Source of the DNA: Giesbergeria sp.
GTDB lineage: Bacteria > Pseudomonadota > Gammaproteobacteria > Burkholderiales > Burkholderiaceae_C
DNA: 5,445 nt
Direction of reading: 5' to 3'
Assembly: GCA_017998735.1 (NCBI GenBank)
Contig: JAGOCN010000141.1
Span: forward strand, 1-5,445
In this document: in pieces, positions 1 to 5,118 of the stretch
Layout of the letters: every line of letters begins with the position of its first letter
Position numbering within the stretch: position 1 is the first letter of the stretch
Position numbers and translations under genes: made by a program
Notes under the pieces: model-generated
Seen by the model: the letters and a program-made list of their open reading frames with translations, nothing else
What the model was told of the DNA's origin: nothing
Database searches by the model: none

Positions 1-415
1 GCACCCTGACCGTTTTGCCGCGCAAGGGGGAGCCGCGCAGCGCATGGCCATGCAGTGGTCGGTGCGCATCAACGAGGCGTACCAGCGCCTCAAGAACCCG
101 CTTCGGCGCGCAGCCTACCTGTGCGAACTCCATGGTGCGCCCATTCGCGCAGAAGACAACACGGCGATGCCGGGGCCTTTTCTGCTGCAGCAGATGGAGT
201 GGCGGGAAACGCTGGACGACGCACACAGCCTGCAGCAGGTGGACCTGCTGGCGGGTGTGGTGGAGCAGGCACGGCTGGCAACGCTGGCGCGCTGTGGCGA
301 ACTGATCGATCAGTCGCAGGACTTTGCAGACGCAGCGCAGCAGGTCAGAGCCCTCATGTTCATTGAGCGCTTTGCGCAAAGCGTGGCAGACCGCCAGGAC
401 CAGCTGGGACAATAG
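1..415 (+). CDS. hscB: HscB, Fe-S assembly J-domain co-chaperone (5' partial)
   Basis: HscB (Hsc20) is the cytosolic J-protein that binds the IscU scaffold, delivers it to HscA and stimulates HscA ATP hydrolysis. Reading in frame from base 2 gives 137 residues to the TAG at 413-415. The first three are HPD, the J-domain motif that contacts the Hsp70 ATPase domain. It is followed by RFAAQGG and then [23 protein letters not shown], closely matching the HscB stretch after HPD. The rest is the C-terminal helical domain that in this family binds IscU, with the typical [10 protein letters not shown] and LMFIERF segments. In E. coli HscB (171 aa) HPD lies near residue 32, so roughly 30 N-terminal residues lie left of the window. 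It is followed by hscA after a 107-base gap, the standard ISC order. The identification is firm because both the motif and the partner gene agree. Confidence 0.96.
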   Translation, partial: HPDRFAAQGGAAQRMAMQWSVRINEAYQRLKNPLRRAAYLCELHGAPIRAEDNTAMPGPFLLQQMEWRETLDDAHSLQQVDLLAGVVEQARLATLARCGELIDQSQDFADAAQQVRALMFIERFAQSVADRQDQLGQ

Positions 416-445
416 CTGCTTGCACGGACCGTGTCGCTTTCAGTG
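413..445 (+). repeat. Possible decayed copy of a small hairpin repeat, hscB-hscA gap
   Basis: This stretch begins at the hscB stop codon and contains a small inverted repeat, CACGG-A-CCGTG (423-433). It ends in GTGTCGCTTTCAGTG (431-445), which matches GTGTAGCTTTCAGCG inside hscA (1382-1396) at 13 of 15 positions. Both are preceded by CTGCT. This suggests the same interspersed element in a degraded form. No -10/-35 promoter is convincing in the rest of the 107-base gap, and no clear Shine-Dalgarno sequence precedes hscA. The likeness is short, so chance is possible. Confidence 0.35.
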
Positions 446-522
446 ACCGGCATCTTTTTCCGGACCGCGCAGCTGCCCAACTGTCTGCCGGTTCCTTCAT
501 CGCACCAACAAAACACGATTCC

Positions 523-2397
523 ATGGCACTGCTGCAGATTTCAGAACCCGGACAGTCCCTTGACCCCCACCAGCGCCGCATTGCGGTCGGCATTGACCTG
601 GGCACCACGCATTCTCTGGTGGCTTCGGTGCGCAATGGCGTGGCCGAATGCCTGCCCGATGCACAGGGCCGGGTGCTGCTGCCGTCCATCGTGCGCTACC
701 TGGCCGATGGCAAACGGCAGATTGGCCATGAAGCGGTGGAGCACCAGCAAAGCGACGCGCGCAACACCATTGCTTCGGTCAAGCGCTTCATGGGCCGGGG
801 CCTGGGCGATGTGCAGGATGCTGGCAAACTGCCGTACGACCTGGTGGCGCCAGGTGCGCCGTCGCCCGGCATGGGCATGGTCAGCCTGGACACGGCGGGC
901 GGCGTGAAGTCGCCGGTGGAAGTGAGTGCCGACATCCTGGCCACGCTGCGCTACCGGGCCGAAGACACCTTCAACGACGACCTGTATGGCGCGGTCATCA
1001 CGGTGCCGGCCTATTTCGACGAGGCACAGCGCCAGGCCACCAAGGATGCAGCGCAACTGGCGGGCATCCACCTGCTGCGCCTTATCAATGAGCCGACGGC
1101 CGCTGCCATTGCCTATGGCCTGGACAACGGCAGCGAGGGTGTGTATGCGGTCTATGACCTGGGCGGCGGCACCTTCGACATTTCCATCCTGCGGCTGACG
1201 CAGGGGGTGTTTGAAGTGATTTCCACCGGCGGGGACTCTGCCCTGGGCGGTGACGACTACGACGCGGCCCTTGCCGACTGGGTGCTGGCGCAGGTGGGGG
1301 CTGTGCCACAAACGCCTTCCGACAAGACCGCTGCCAGGCTGGCAGCACGGGCCTGCAAGGAAGCCCTGACTGCTACAGAAAGTGTAGCTTTCAGCGCAAG
1401 CGTGGCAGGCGCTGCAGTGCATTTTGATGTAAATCGCACCGATTTCGAGGCCAACACGGCGGCGCTCACGGCGCGCTCGCTGGCGGCAGTGCGCCGGGCA
1501 TTGCGCGATGCCAGACTGGCGCCCGAGGAAGTGCAGGGCGTGGTGCTGGTGGGAGGCGCCACGCGCATGCCGCAAATCCAGGCCGCCGTGGGCGGCTACT
1601 TTGGCTGTCCGCCGCTGACTAACCTCAACCCGGACGAGGTGGTGGCCCTGGGCGCCGCCATCCAGGCCGATCAGCTTGCGGGCAACGCCACAGCGGGCGA
1701 CCTGCTGCTGCTGGACGTCATTCCGCTGTCGCTCGGCATTGAAACCATGGGCGGCCTGGTCGAGCGCATCGTCTCGCGCAACGAAACCATTCCCACTGCC
1801 AAGGCACAGGACTTCACCACCTACCAGGACGGTCAGACGGCCCTTGCCCTGCATGTAGTGCAGGGCGAGCGCGACCTGGTGCAGGACTGCCGCAGCCTGG
1901 CGCGGTTCGAGCTGCGCGGCATTCCACCCATGGCCGCCGGGGCGGCGCGCATCCGCGTCACCTTCACGGTGGACGCCGATGGCCTGCTGAGCGTGGACGC
2001 CCTGGAGCAGACCAGCGGCGTGCAGGCGCGCATCGATGTCAAACCCTCGTACGGTCTGAGCGACGACGAGATTGCCCGCATGCTGCAGGACAGCTTTGCC
2101 ACTGCCGCGCAGGACATGCAGGCGCGTGCGCTGGTCGAGGCACGGGTGGACGCCGACCGCATGCTGATTGCCATCCAGAGTGCGCTGGACGCCGACGGTG
2201 ACATCCTGGCGCCAGAGGAGCGCGCCCGCATCGATGCGCTGGTGCAGGGCCTGCATGCGCAGCGCGGCGCCGACGATGCTGCCACCGTGGAAGCTGCCAC
2301 CAAGGCGCTGGCAGAAGGCACCGAACAGTTTGCCGCCCAGCGCATGAACCTGGGCATTCGCAAGGCACTGGCAGGCAAAAACGTGCAAGCCCTGTAA
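523..2397 (+). CDS. hscA: HscA, Hsp70-type chaperone for Fe-S cluster assembly
   Basis: HscA (Hsc66) is the Hsp70 specialised for ISC assembly. With HscB it binds the LPPVK loop of IscU and uses ATP to promote cluster transfer to apoproteins in the cytosol. The 624 residues are close to the usual length (616 in E. coli). The start is supported by the family N-terminus [10 protein letters not shown]. The nucleotide-binding domain shows phosphate loop 1 [10 protein letters not shown] (23-32), [14 protein letters not shown] (158-171), [14 protein letters not shown] (188-201), phosphate loop 2 [11 protein letters not shown] (211-221), the adenosine motif [11 protein letters not shown] (340-350) and ALGAAIQAD (375-383). 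The linker [18 protein letters not shown] (394-411) and the substrate-binding domain ([17 protein letters not shown], 446-462; [12 protein letters not shown], 506-517) are typical of HscA, and the DnaK EEVD-like tail is absent. Residues 284-293 are encoded by an apparent hairpin repeat, where about three residues are extra compared with E. coli. No good Shine-Dalgarno sequence is visible. Confidence 0.98.
   Translation: MALLQISEPGQSLDPHQRRIAVGIDLGTTHSLVASVRNGVAECLPDAQGRVLLPSIVRYLADGKRQIGHEAVEHQQSDARNTIASVKRFMGRGLGDVQDAGKLPYDLVAPGAPSPGMGMVSLDTAGGVKSPVEVSADILATLRYRAEDTFNDDLYGAVITVPAYFDEAQRQATKDAAQLAGIHLLRLINEPTAAAIAYGLDNGSEGVYAVYDLGGGTFDISILRLTQGVFEVISTGGDSALGGDDYDAALADWVLAQVGAVPQTPSDKTAARLAARACKEALTATESVAFSASVAGAAVHFDVNRTDFEANTAALTARSLAAVRRALRDARLAPEEVQGVVLVGGATRMPQIQAAVGGYFGCPPLTNLNPDEVVALGAAIQADQLAGNATAGDLLLLDVIPLSLGIETMGGLVERIVSRNETIPTAKAQDFTTYQDGQTALALHVVQGERDLVQDCRSLARFELRGIPPMAAGAARIRVTFTVDADGLLSVDALEQTSGVQARIDVKPSYGLSDDEIARMLQDSFATAAQDMQARALVEARVDADRMLIAIQSALDADGDILAPEERARIDALVQGLHAQRGADDAATVEAATKALAEGTEQFAAQRMNLGIRKALAGKNVQAL
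1371..1402 (+). repeat. Hairpin repeat embedded in the hscA coding sequence
   Basis: Bases 1372-1388 read GCTACAGAAAGTGTAGC, a perfect 6-bp inverted repeat with a 5-base loop. They are followed by TTTCAGCGCAAGC. The unit in the 3' intergenic region (4942-4958, GCTATTGTTTAAATAGC) has exactly the same design: a 17-base unit, 6-bp stem beginning GCTA and ending TAGC, and 5-base loop. The segment is more AT-rich than the surrounding hscA sequence and keeps the reading frame ([10 protein letters not shown]). From memory, GCTA(N)TAGC hairpins followed by CTTTCAGCGC-type tails are dispersed in Comamonadaceae genomes. Insertion of a repeat here is inferred, not proven. Confidence 0.45.
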
Positions 2398-2436
2398 AAG
2401 CTCTACAACCCGCAGCTGACAGCCAGGCAACTGCGC

Positions 2437-2475
2437 TGACCGGCTGGCTGGTCAACCGATTGACCGATTGAATCG
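2437..2475 (+). repeat. Hairpin and tandem octamer in the hscA-fdx gap
   Basis: The 98-base gap between hscA and fdx holds TGACCGGCTGGCTGGTCA (2437-2454; 5-bp stem, 8-base loop). Two perfect tandem copies of ACCGATTG follow (2455-2462 and 2463-2470), and the second copy overlaps the inverted repeat CGATTGAATCG (2465-2475). There is no T-tract, so it is not a standard terminator. It could set mRNA stability or translation differences between hscA and fdx, which is inference only. Confidence 0.45.
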
Positions 2476-2495
2476 AACCCTGATTAAGAGAACCC

Positions 2496-2834
2496 ATGCC
2501 CGTCATCAAGATTTTGCCGCACCCCGAATACTGCCCTGAAGGCGCTGAAATCACCGCTCCTGCCGGCACCTCCATCTGCGAGGCGATGCTGGAAAACCGC
2601 ATCAACATCGAACATGCCTGCGACATGAGCTGCGCCTGCACCACCTGCCATGTGATCGTGCGGCAAGGCCTGGCTTCGCTCAACGAGGCCGAGGAGGAAG
2701 AAGAAGACCTGCTGGACCGCGCCTGGGGACTGGAGCCGCAGTCGCGCCTGTCGTGCCAGGCCATTCTGGCGGCGCAGGACGTGACGGTGGAAATTCCCAA
2801 GTACTCCATCAACCATGCCAAGGAAAACCACTGA
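2496..2834 (+). CDS. fdx: Fdx, ISC-type [2Fe-2S] ferredoxin
   Basis: Fdx is the adrenodoxin-like [2Fe-2S] ferredoxin of the ISC system. It supplies electrons to IscS/IscU during cluster assembly and is soluble in the cytosol. The 112 residues match the family length (111 in E. coli). The cluster ligands are visible as C42, C48 and C51 in EHACDMSCACTTCH, with C87 in RLSCQA. C46 is the additional, normally non-ligand cysteine of this motif. The acidic loop LNEAEEEEEDLLDRAWGLEP (62-81) and the C-terminal VEIPKYSINHAKE are hallmarks of the ISC Fdx subfamily as opposed to plant-type ferredoxins. The start is preceded by AAGAGA at 2486-2491, rather close to the ATG. It follows hscA after 98 bases and ends one base before dnaQ. 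No iscX follows it, unlike the E. coli operon. Confidence 0.97.
   Translation: MPVIKILPHPEYCPEGAEITAPAGTSICEAMLENRINIEHACDMSCACTTCHVIVRQGLASLNEAEEEEEDLLDRAWGLEPQSRLSCQAILAAQDVTVEIPKYSINHAKENH
2820..2824 (+). promoter_or_regulatory. Shine-Dalgarno AAGGA fixing the dnaQ start
   Basis: AAGGA lies inside the last codons of fdx, 11 bases before the ATG at 2836. It supports that ATG over the in-frame ATG at 2815, which would overlap fdx by 20 bases and add seven residues (MPRKTTD) before the conserved start of the exonuclease fold. Its place within fdx suggests translational coupling. Confidence 0.6.
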
Positions 2835-2835
2835 C

Positions 2836-3570
2836 ATGGCGCGGCAGATTTTTCTGGACACCGAAACCACCGGCCTGTCGGCCGAAAACGGGGACCGCAT
2901 CATCGAGATTGGCTGCGTGGAACTGGTGCGGCGCAAGCTGACCGGCAACAACCGGCACTTCTACCTCAACCCTGGCCGCAACAGCCACCCCGATGCACTG
3001 CGCATCCATGGCATCAGCGACGAATTCCTGCGCGACAAACCCGTGTTTGGCGCCGTGGCCGAAGAGCTGATGGAATACCTGCAGGGCGCCGAGGTCATCA
3101 TCCACAACGCGCCGTTTGACGTCGGTTTTCTGAACAAGGAGCTGCAACTGATCGGCCGCCCTGCACTGCGCGGCTGCGTGGCACAGGTGACCGACACCCT
3201 GGCCATGGCCAAGGAAATGTTTCCCGGCAAGCGCAATTCGCTGGACGCCCTGTGCGACCGGCTGGAGGTGGACAACTCGGCTCGCACACTGCACGGCGCG
3301 CTGCTGGACGCCGAGCTGCTGGCCGATGTCTACATCAACCTCACGCGGGGCCAGGAAGCGCTGCTGATGGGCGATGAAGGGGAAAACCCTGCAGGGGGTG
3401 CGTCCGTGCAGCTTGCCCGCATCGACCTGAGCCACATTGCCTTGCAGGTGCTGCAGGCCAGCAGTGCAGAAGCTGCTGCGCACGAAGCGGTGCTGGCGCA
3501 GCTGGACAAGGCCAGCGGAGGCAAAACAATTTGGCGCTCTGCACAAAGCGCGCAAAAACCTGTGACATAA
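2836..3570 (+). CDS. dnaQ: DnaQ, DNA polymerase III epsilon subunit (3'-5' exonuclease)
   Basis: DnaQ is the proofreading subunit of the replicative polymerase; it removes mispaired 3' ends with two metal ions and binds the alpha subunit and the sliding clamp. From the ATG at 2836 it has 244 residues (E. coli 243). The DEDDh catalytic set is complete: D8 and E10 in LDTETTG (Exo I), D95 in IHNAPFD (Exo II), and H153 and D158 in TLHGALLDAE (Exo III). LTGNNRHFYLNP, HGISDEF and FPGKRNSLDALC are also family-typical. QEALLM near 173-178 aligns with the clamp-binding hexapeptide of E. coli epsilon. A flexible segment leads to a C-terminal KTIWR like the E. coli alpha-binding tail CLWRA, here extended by about ten residues. 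It starts one base after the fdx stop, so it is probably co-transcribed with the ISC genes. Its TAA stop overlaps the promoter of the tRNA genes. Confidence 0.96.
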   Translation: MARQIFLDTETTGLSAENGDRIIEIGCVELVRRKLTGNNRHFYLNPGRNSHPDALRIHGISDEFLRDKPVFGAVAEELMEYLQGAEVIIHNAPFDVGFLNKELQLIGRPALRGCVAQVTDTLAMAKEMFPGKRNSLDALCDRLEVDNSARTLHGALLDAELLADVYINLTRGQEALLMGDEGENPAGGASVQLARIDLSHIALQVLQASSAEAAAHEAVLAQLDKASGGKTIWRSAQSAQKPVT

Positions 3571-3571
3571 T
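3561..3571 (+). promoter_or_regulatory. Extended -10 promoter for the tRNA-Val pair
   Basis: CATAAT (3566-3571) is one mismatch from the sigma-70 -10 consensus and is preceded by TGA (3563-3565), giving an extended -10. It lies about 24 bases before the first tRNA. The bases after it (CCGAGGC) are GC-rich, as in stringently controlled stable-RNA promoters. No good -35 is seen at 16-18 bases; TTGGCG at 3531 is too far away. The dnaQ stop codon TAA lies inside the -10 element. Function is inferred. Confidence 0.6.
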
Positions 3572-3594
3572 CCGAGGCTTGCCTTGCACAGCAA

Positions 3595-3669
3595 GGGTGA
3601 TTAGCTCAGCGGTAGAGCACTGCCTTCACACGGCAGGGGTCACATGTTCGATCCATGTATCACCCACCA
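3595..3669 (+). tRNA. tRNA-Val (anticodon CAC), copy 1
   Basis: The 75-base cloverleaf is complete. The acceptor stem pairs GGGTGAT (3595-3601) with ATCACCC (3659-3665), discriminator A at 3666, and CCA is encoded at 3667-3669. The D stem is GCTC/GAGC, the anticodon stem CTGCC (3620-3624)/GGCAG (3632-3636) with loop TTCACAC, and the T stem ACATG/CATGT with loop TTCGATC. The anticodon CAC at 3627-3629 reads the valine codon GUG. The acceptor and D-arm sequence resembles E. coli tRNA-Val(UAC), and A35, C36 and A73 agree with valine identity. It shares an apparent promoter and terminator with the second tRNA gene. Confidence 0.96.
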
Positions 3670-3729
3670 GTTTTCCTGCGCAGCTGGCAGCGGGTTTGCA
3701 GTTTTTTGCACCTGCACCAGCCAGCAACC

Positions 3730-3804
3730 GGGTCGTTAACTCAGCGGTAGAGTGCCACCTTCACACGGTGGAAGCCAGTGGTTCGATCCCACTACGACCC
3801 ACCA
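3730..3804 (+). tRNA. tRNA-Val (anticodon CAC), copy 2, divergent
   Basis: This is also a complete 75-base cloverleaf: acceptor GGGTCGT (3730-3736)/ACGACCC (3794-3800), discriminator A 3801, encoded CCA 3802-3804. The D stem is ACTC/GAGT (an A-U pair at 10-25 instead of the usual G10), the anticodon stem CCACC/GGTGG with loop TTCACAC, and the T stem AGTGG/CCACT. The anticodon CAC (3762-3764) again reads GUG. It shares the D loop and anticodon loop with copy 1 but differs in part of the acceptor stem, in the anticodon stem, the variable loop and the T stem, so it is not a recent duplicate. The acceptor stem is the same as that of E. coli tRNA-Lys, as I recall it. G3-C70, U4-A69, A73 and the anticodon still fit valine. 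Confidence 0.94.
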
Positions 3805-3808
3805 GAAC

Positions 3809-3834
3809 AAACCCGGAACCTTCCGGGTTTTTTT
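3809..3834 (+). terminator. Intrinsic terminator of the tRNA-Val pair
   Basis: AAACCCGGAA (3809-3818) pairs with TTCCGGGTTT (3821-3830), and seven T residues run from 3828 to 3834. The stem starts five bases after the CCA end of the second tRNA. This is a textbook rho-independent terminator and ends the tRNA transcript, which may also carry read-through from dnaQ. Confidence 0.9.
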
Positions 3835-3837
3835 GTT

Positions 3838-3853
3838 TGCCTACTGGTAGGCA
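3838..3853 (+). promoter_or_regulatory. Hairpin covering the DUF1624 gene leader
   Basis: TGCCTAC-TG-GTAGGCA is a perfect 7-bp inverted repeat (about 6 bp with a 4-base loop when folded). It starts four bases after the T-tract of the terminator and ends six bases before the ATG at 3860. Its right arm contains the only Shine-Dalgarno-like GTAGG for that ATG, so the folded RNA would hide it. It is not followed by a T-tract on either strand and so is not a second terminator. Confidence 0.5.
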
Positions 3854-3859
3854 GCAAAA

Positions 3860-4696
3860 ATGCGTCCCTTGCGCAGCTCGCACGGCTGGCTGCTGCAGCC
3901 TTTGAGGAAACCACGCCCCTTGCACCCAGCACGCGCTTGCGCCCCTTCGCGTTTTGAAAGCATCGACGCCCTGCGCGGTGTGGCCATGGTGTGGATGACG
4001 CTGTTCCATCTGGCTTTCGATCTGGGTTTCATGGGGTACTGGAAGCAGGACTTTCTGACCGATCCGCTGTGGACACTGCAGCGCACCTGCATCGTGGGCC
4101 TGTTTCTGTGGTGCGGCGGACTGGGCCAGGCGATGGCAAAAGACCAGCAGCAAGGCCGGCGCAGGTTTGCGCGGCGCTGGGCGCAGATTGCCGGGTGCGC
4201 ACTGCTGGTCACCGCGGCGTCATGGGCGGTCTTTCCAGACAGCTTCATCTACTTTGGCGTGCTGCATGGCCTGGCCGTGATGCTGCTGCTCGCACATGCC
4301 ACTGCAGGGGCAAGGCCTGCAGTGCTGTGGACTGCGGGGACAGTGGCGCTGGCGCTGCCTGCGCTGGGCGCCTGGGCGTTGGGCGGCCCACTGCACGAAT
4401 GGGCAAAAATTTTCAATGCACCGCTTCTCAACTGGACCGGGCTGGTCACGCAAAAGCCTTTCACCGAGGACTATGTGCCGCTGCTGCCGTGGATGGGCAT
4501 TGTGTGGTGGGCCATGGCGGCGGGGCAGTGGTTGCTGGCGCACCGAAGGCAGTGGCTGGAAAAACCGGTTGCACCCTGGCTGCAGCCCCTGGCGGTTCTG
4601 GGCCGCTGGAGTCTGGTTTATTACATGCTGCACCAGCCGGTGCTGCTGGGCGCGCTGTGGATGCTGGGCGCCGCCACGGGCCACAGCATGAACTGA
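3860..4696 (+). CDS. DUF1624 / HGSNAT-type membrane acyltransferase family protein
   Basis: This is a multi-pass inner-membrane protein of 278 residues from the ATG at 3860. The family signature is RFESIDALRGVAMVWMTLFH (31-50) with FDL (53-55), followed by LFLWCGG, FGVLHGLAVM (132-141), DYVPLLPWMG (204-213) and LAVLGRWSLVYYMLHQPVLL near the end. This matches DUF1624, the domain shared with heparan-alpha-glucosaminide N-acetyltransferase, whose members are thought to move acyl groups across the membrane. About seven or eight hydrophobic segments are seen (roughly 39-58, 74-92, 108-124, 130-147, 152-174, 207-226, 241-257, 258-273). The bacterial substrate is unknown. Start is uncertain: the first 30 residues are basic and not family-like, and a TTG at 3920 preceded by GAGGA (3904-3908) would give a 258-residue protein. 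It begins only 25 bases after the tRNA terminator and no own promoter is evident. Confidence 0.85.
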   Translation: MRPLRSSHGWLLQPLRKPRPLHPARACAPSRFESIDALRGVAMVWMTLFHLAFDLGFMGYWKQDFLTDPLWTLQRTCIVGLFLWCGGLGQAMAKDQQQGRRRFARRWAQIAGCALLVTAASWAVFPDSFIYFGVLHGLAVMLLLAHATAGARPAVLWTAGTVALALPALGAWALGGPLHEWAKIFNAPLLNWTGLVTQKPFTEDYVPLLPWMGIVWWAMAAGQWLLAHRRQWLEKPVAPWLQPLAVLGRWSLVYYMLHQPVLLGALWMLGAATGHSMN

Positions 4697-4818
4697 GCAG
4701 GCCAGCAGAAGAGGGGGAGCGCTTGTCGGGCACCTGATGGGCACTTTTTGGGCATCTGTGCGCAATCCACATGCCACAAGACTGCAAGCCCCTGGCTTGA
4801 ATGCAGACCCGATCAATG

Positions 4819-4849
4819 AACGGATTTTTGCAAACCTGAAACGGATTTT
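4819..4849. repeat. Direct repeat AACGGATTTT, 21-base period
   Basis: AACGGATTTT occurs at 4819-4828 and again at 4840-4849, exactly 21 bases apart. The intervening TGCAAACCTG (4829-4838) also recurs at 4884-4893, again followed by a T-rich run. The area therefore looks like partly duplicated, diverged sequence. No gene start lies nearby to make it a clear operator. Confidence 0.5.
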
Positions 4850-4940
4850 GGCTGGTCGCACACAGGACCGGCACCGTGCCTGCTGCAAACCTGGTTTTTT
4901 GGACAAAAGTGCCTCCAGCCCACACACAGCCTGCGCCAGA

Positions 4941-4959
4941 AGCTATTGTTTAAATAGCA
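4941..4959. repeat. Small interspersed hairpin repeat (GCTATT/AATAGC)
   Basis: AGCTATTGTTTAAATAGCA forms a 6-bp stem GCTATT (4942-4947)/AATAGC (4953-4958) with a 5-base loop, followed by an A-run. It is much more AT-rich than the neighbouring genes. I recall AGCTATT...AATAGCA hairpins as abundant dispersed elements in Comamonadaceae. The unit inside hscA (1372-1388) has the same length and layout. Confidence 0.6.
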
Positions 4960-5043
4960 AAAAACCCTTTGCATGCGCAGAAAGATTGCAATCAGGACAG
5001 GCCAGGAAGGCTTCAAACAGCCATGCCGGGCTGCAGTGTGGCA

Positions 5044-5064
5044 GTTGGAGGTTGGAGGTTGGAG
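5044..5064. repeat. Tandem heptamer GTTGGAG, three copies
   Basis: Three perfect, uninterrupted copies of GTTGGAG run at 5044-5050, 5051-5057 and 5058-5064. They lie in non-coding sequence. Such arrays can change copy number by slippage; nothing here shows a function. Confidence 0.85.
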
Positions 5065-5068
5065 TGCA

Positions 5069-5092
5069 GCGCATGCAGGCCTGCATTTGCGC
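5069..5092. repeat. Long palindrome/hairpin ATGCAGGCCTGCAT
   Basis: ATGCAGGCCTGCAT (5073-5086) is a perfect 14-base palindrome. As RNA or single-stranded DNA, GCGCATGCAGG (5069-5079) can pair with CCTGCA (5080-5085) and TGCGC (5088-5092), with TT bulged, giving an 11-bp stem. No T-tract follows on the + strand. It lies downstream of the - strand terminator of the isomerase gene. Its role is unknown. Confidence 0.6.
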
Positions 5093-5118
5093 GCCCGACA
5101 CGGCAGAAGCATTCGCAA

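Noticed and set aside
541..2430. A 629-codon open frame on the - strand opposite hscA
   Set aside because: It is unusually long, but it mirrors the whole of hscA, whose conserved protein motifs prove the + strand coding. Strong third-position G/C bias often leaves the opposite strand open. The translated sequence shows no family likeness.
2815..2838. In-frame ATG at 2815 as the dnaQ start
   Set aside because: It would overlap fdx by 20 bases and add residues not typical of DnaQ, while the ATG at 2836 has AAGGA at a normal distance and gives the standard length.
3595..3834. tRNA genes as an integration site for a mobile element
   Set aside because: No integrase, no duplicated tRNA 3' end and no foreign-looking genes are present on either side.
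3531..3905. A + strand open frame spanning both tRNA genes
   Set aside because: Both tRNAs fold completely, so this frame is a by-product of the tRNA sequences.
4870..4900. A + strand terminator for the DUF1624 gene (GGCACCGTGCC, AAACCTGGTTT and a T-run)
   Set aside because: The stems are very short with tiny loops and the T-run partly overlaps the stem. It is too weak to call as a feature with confidence.
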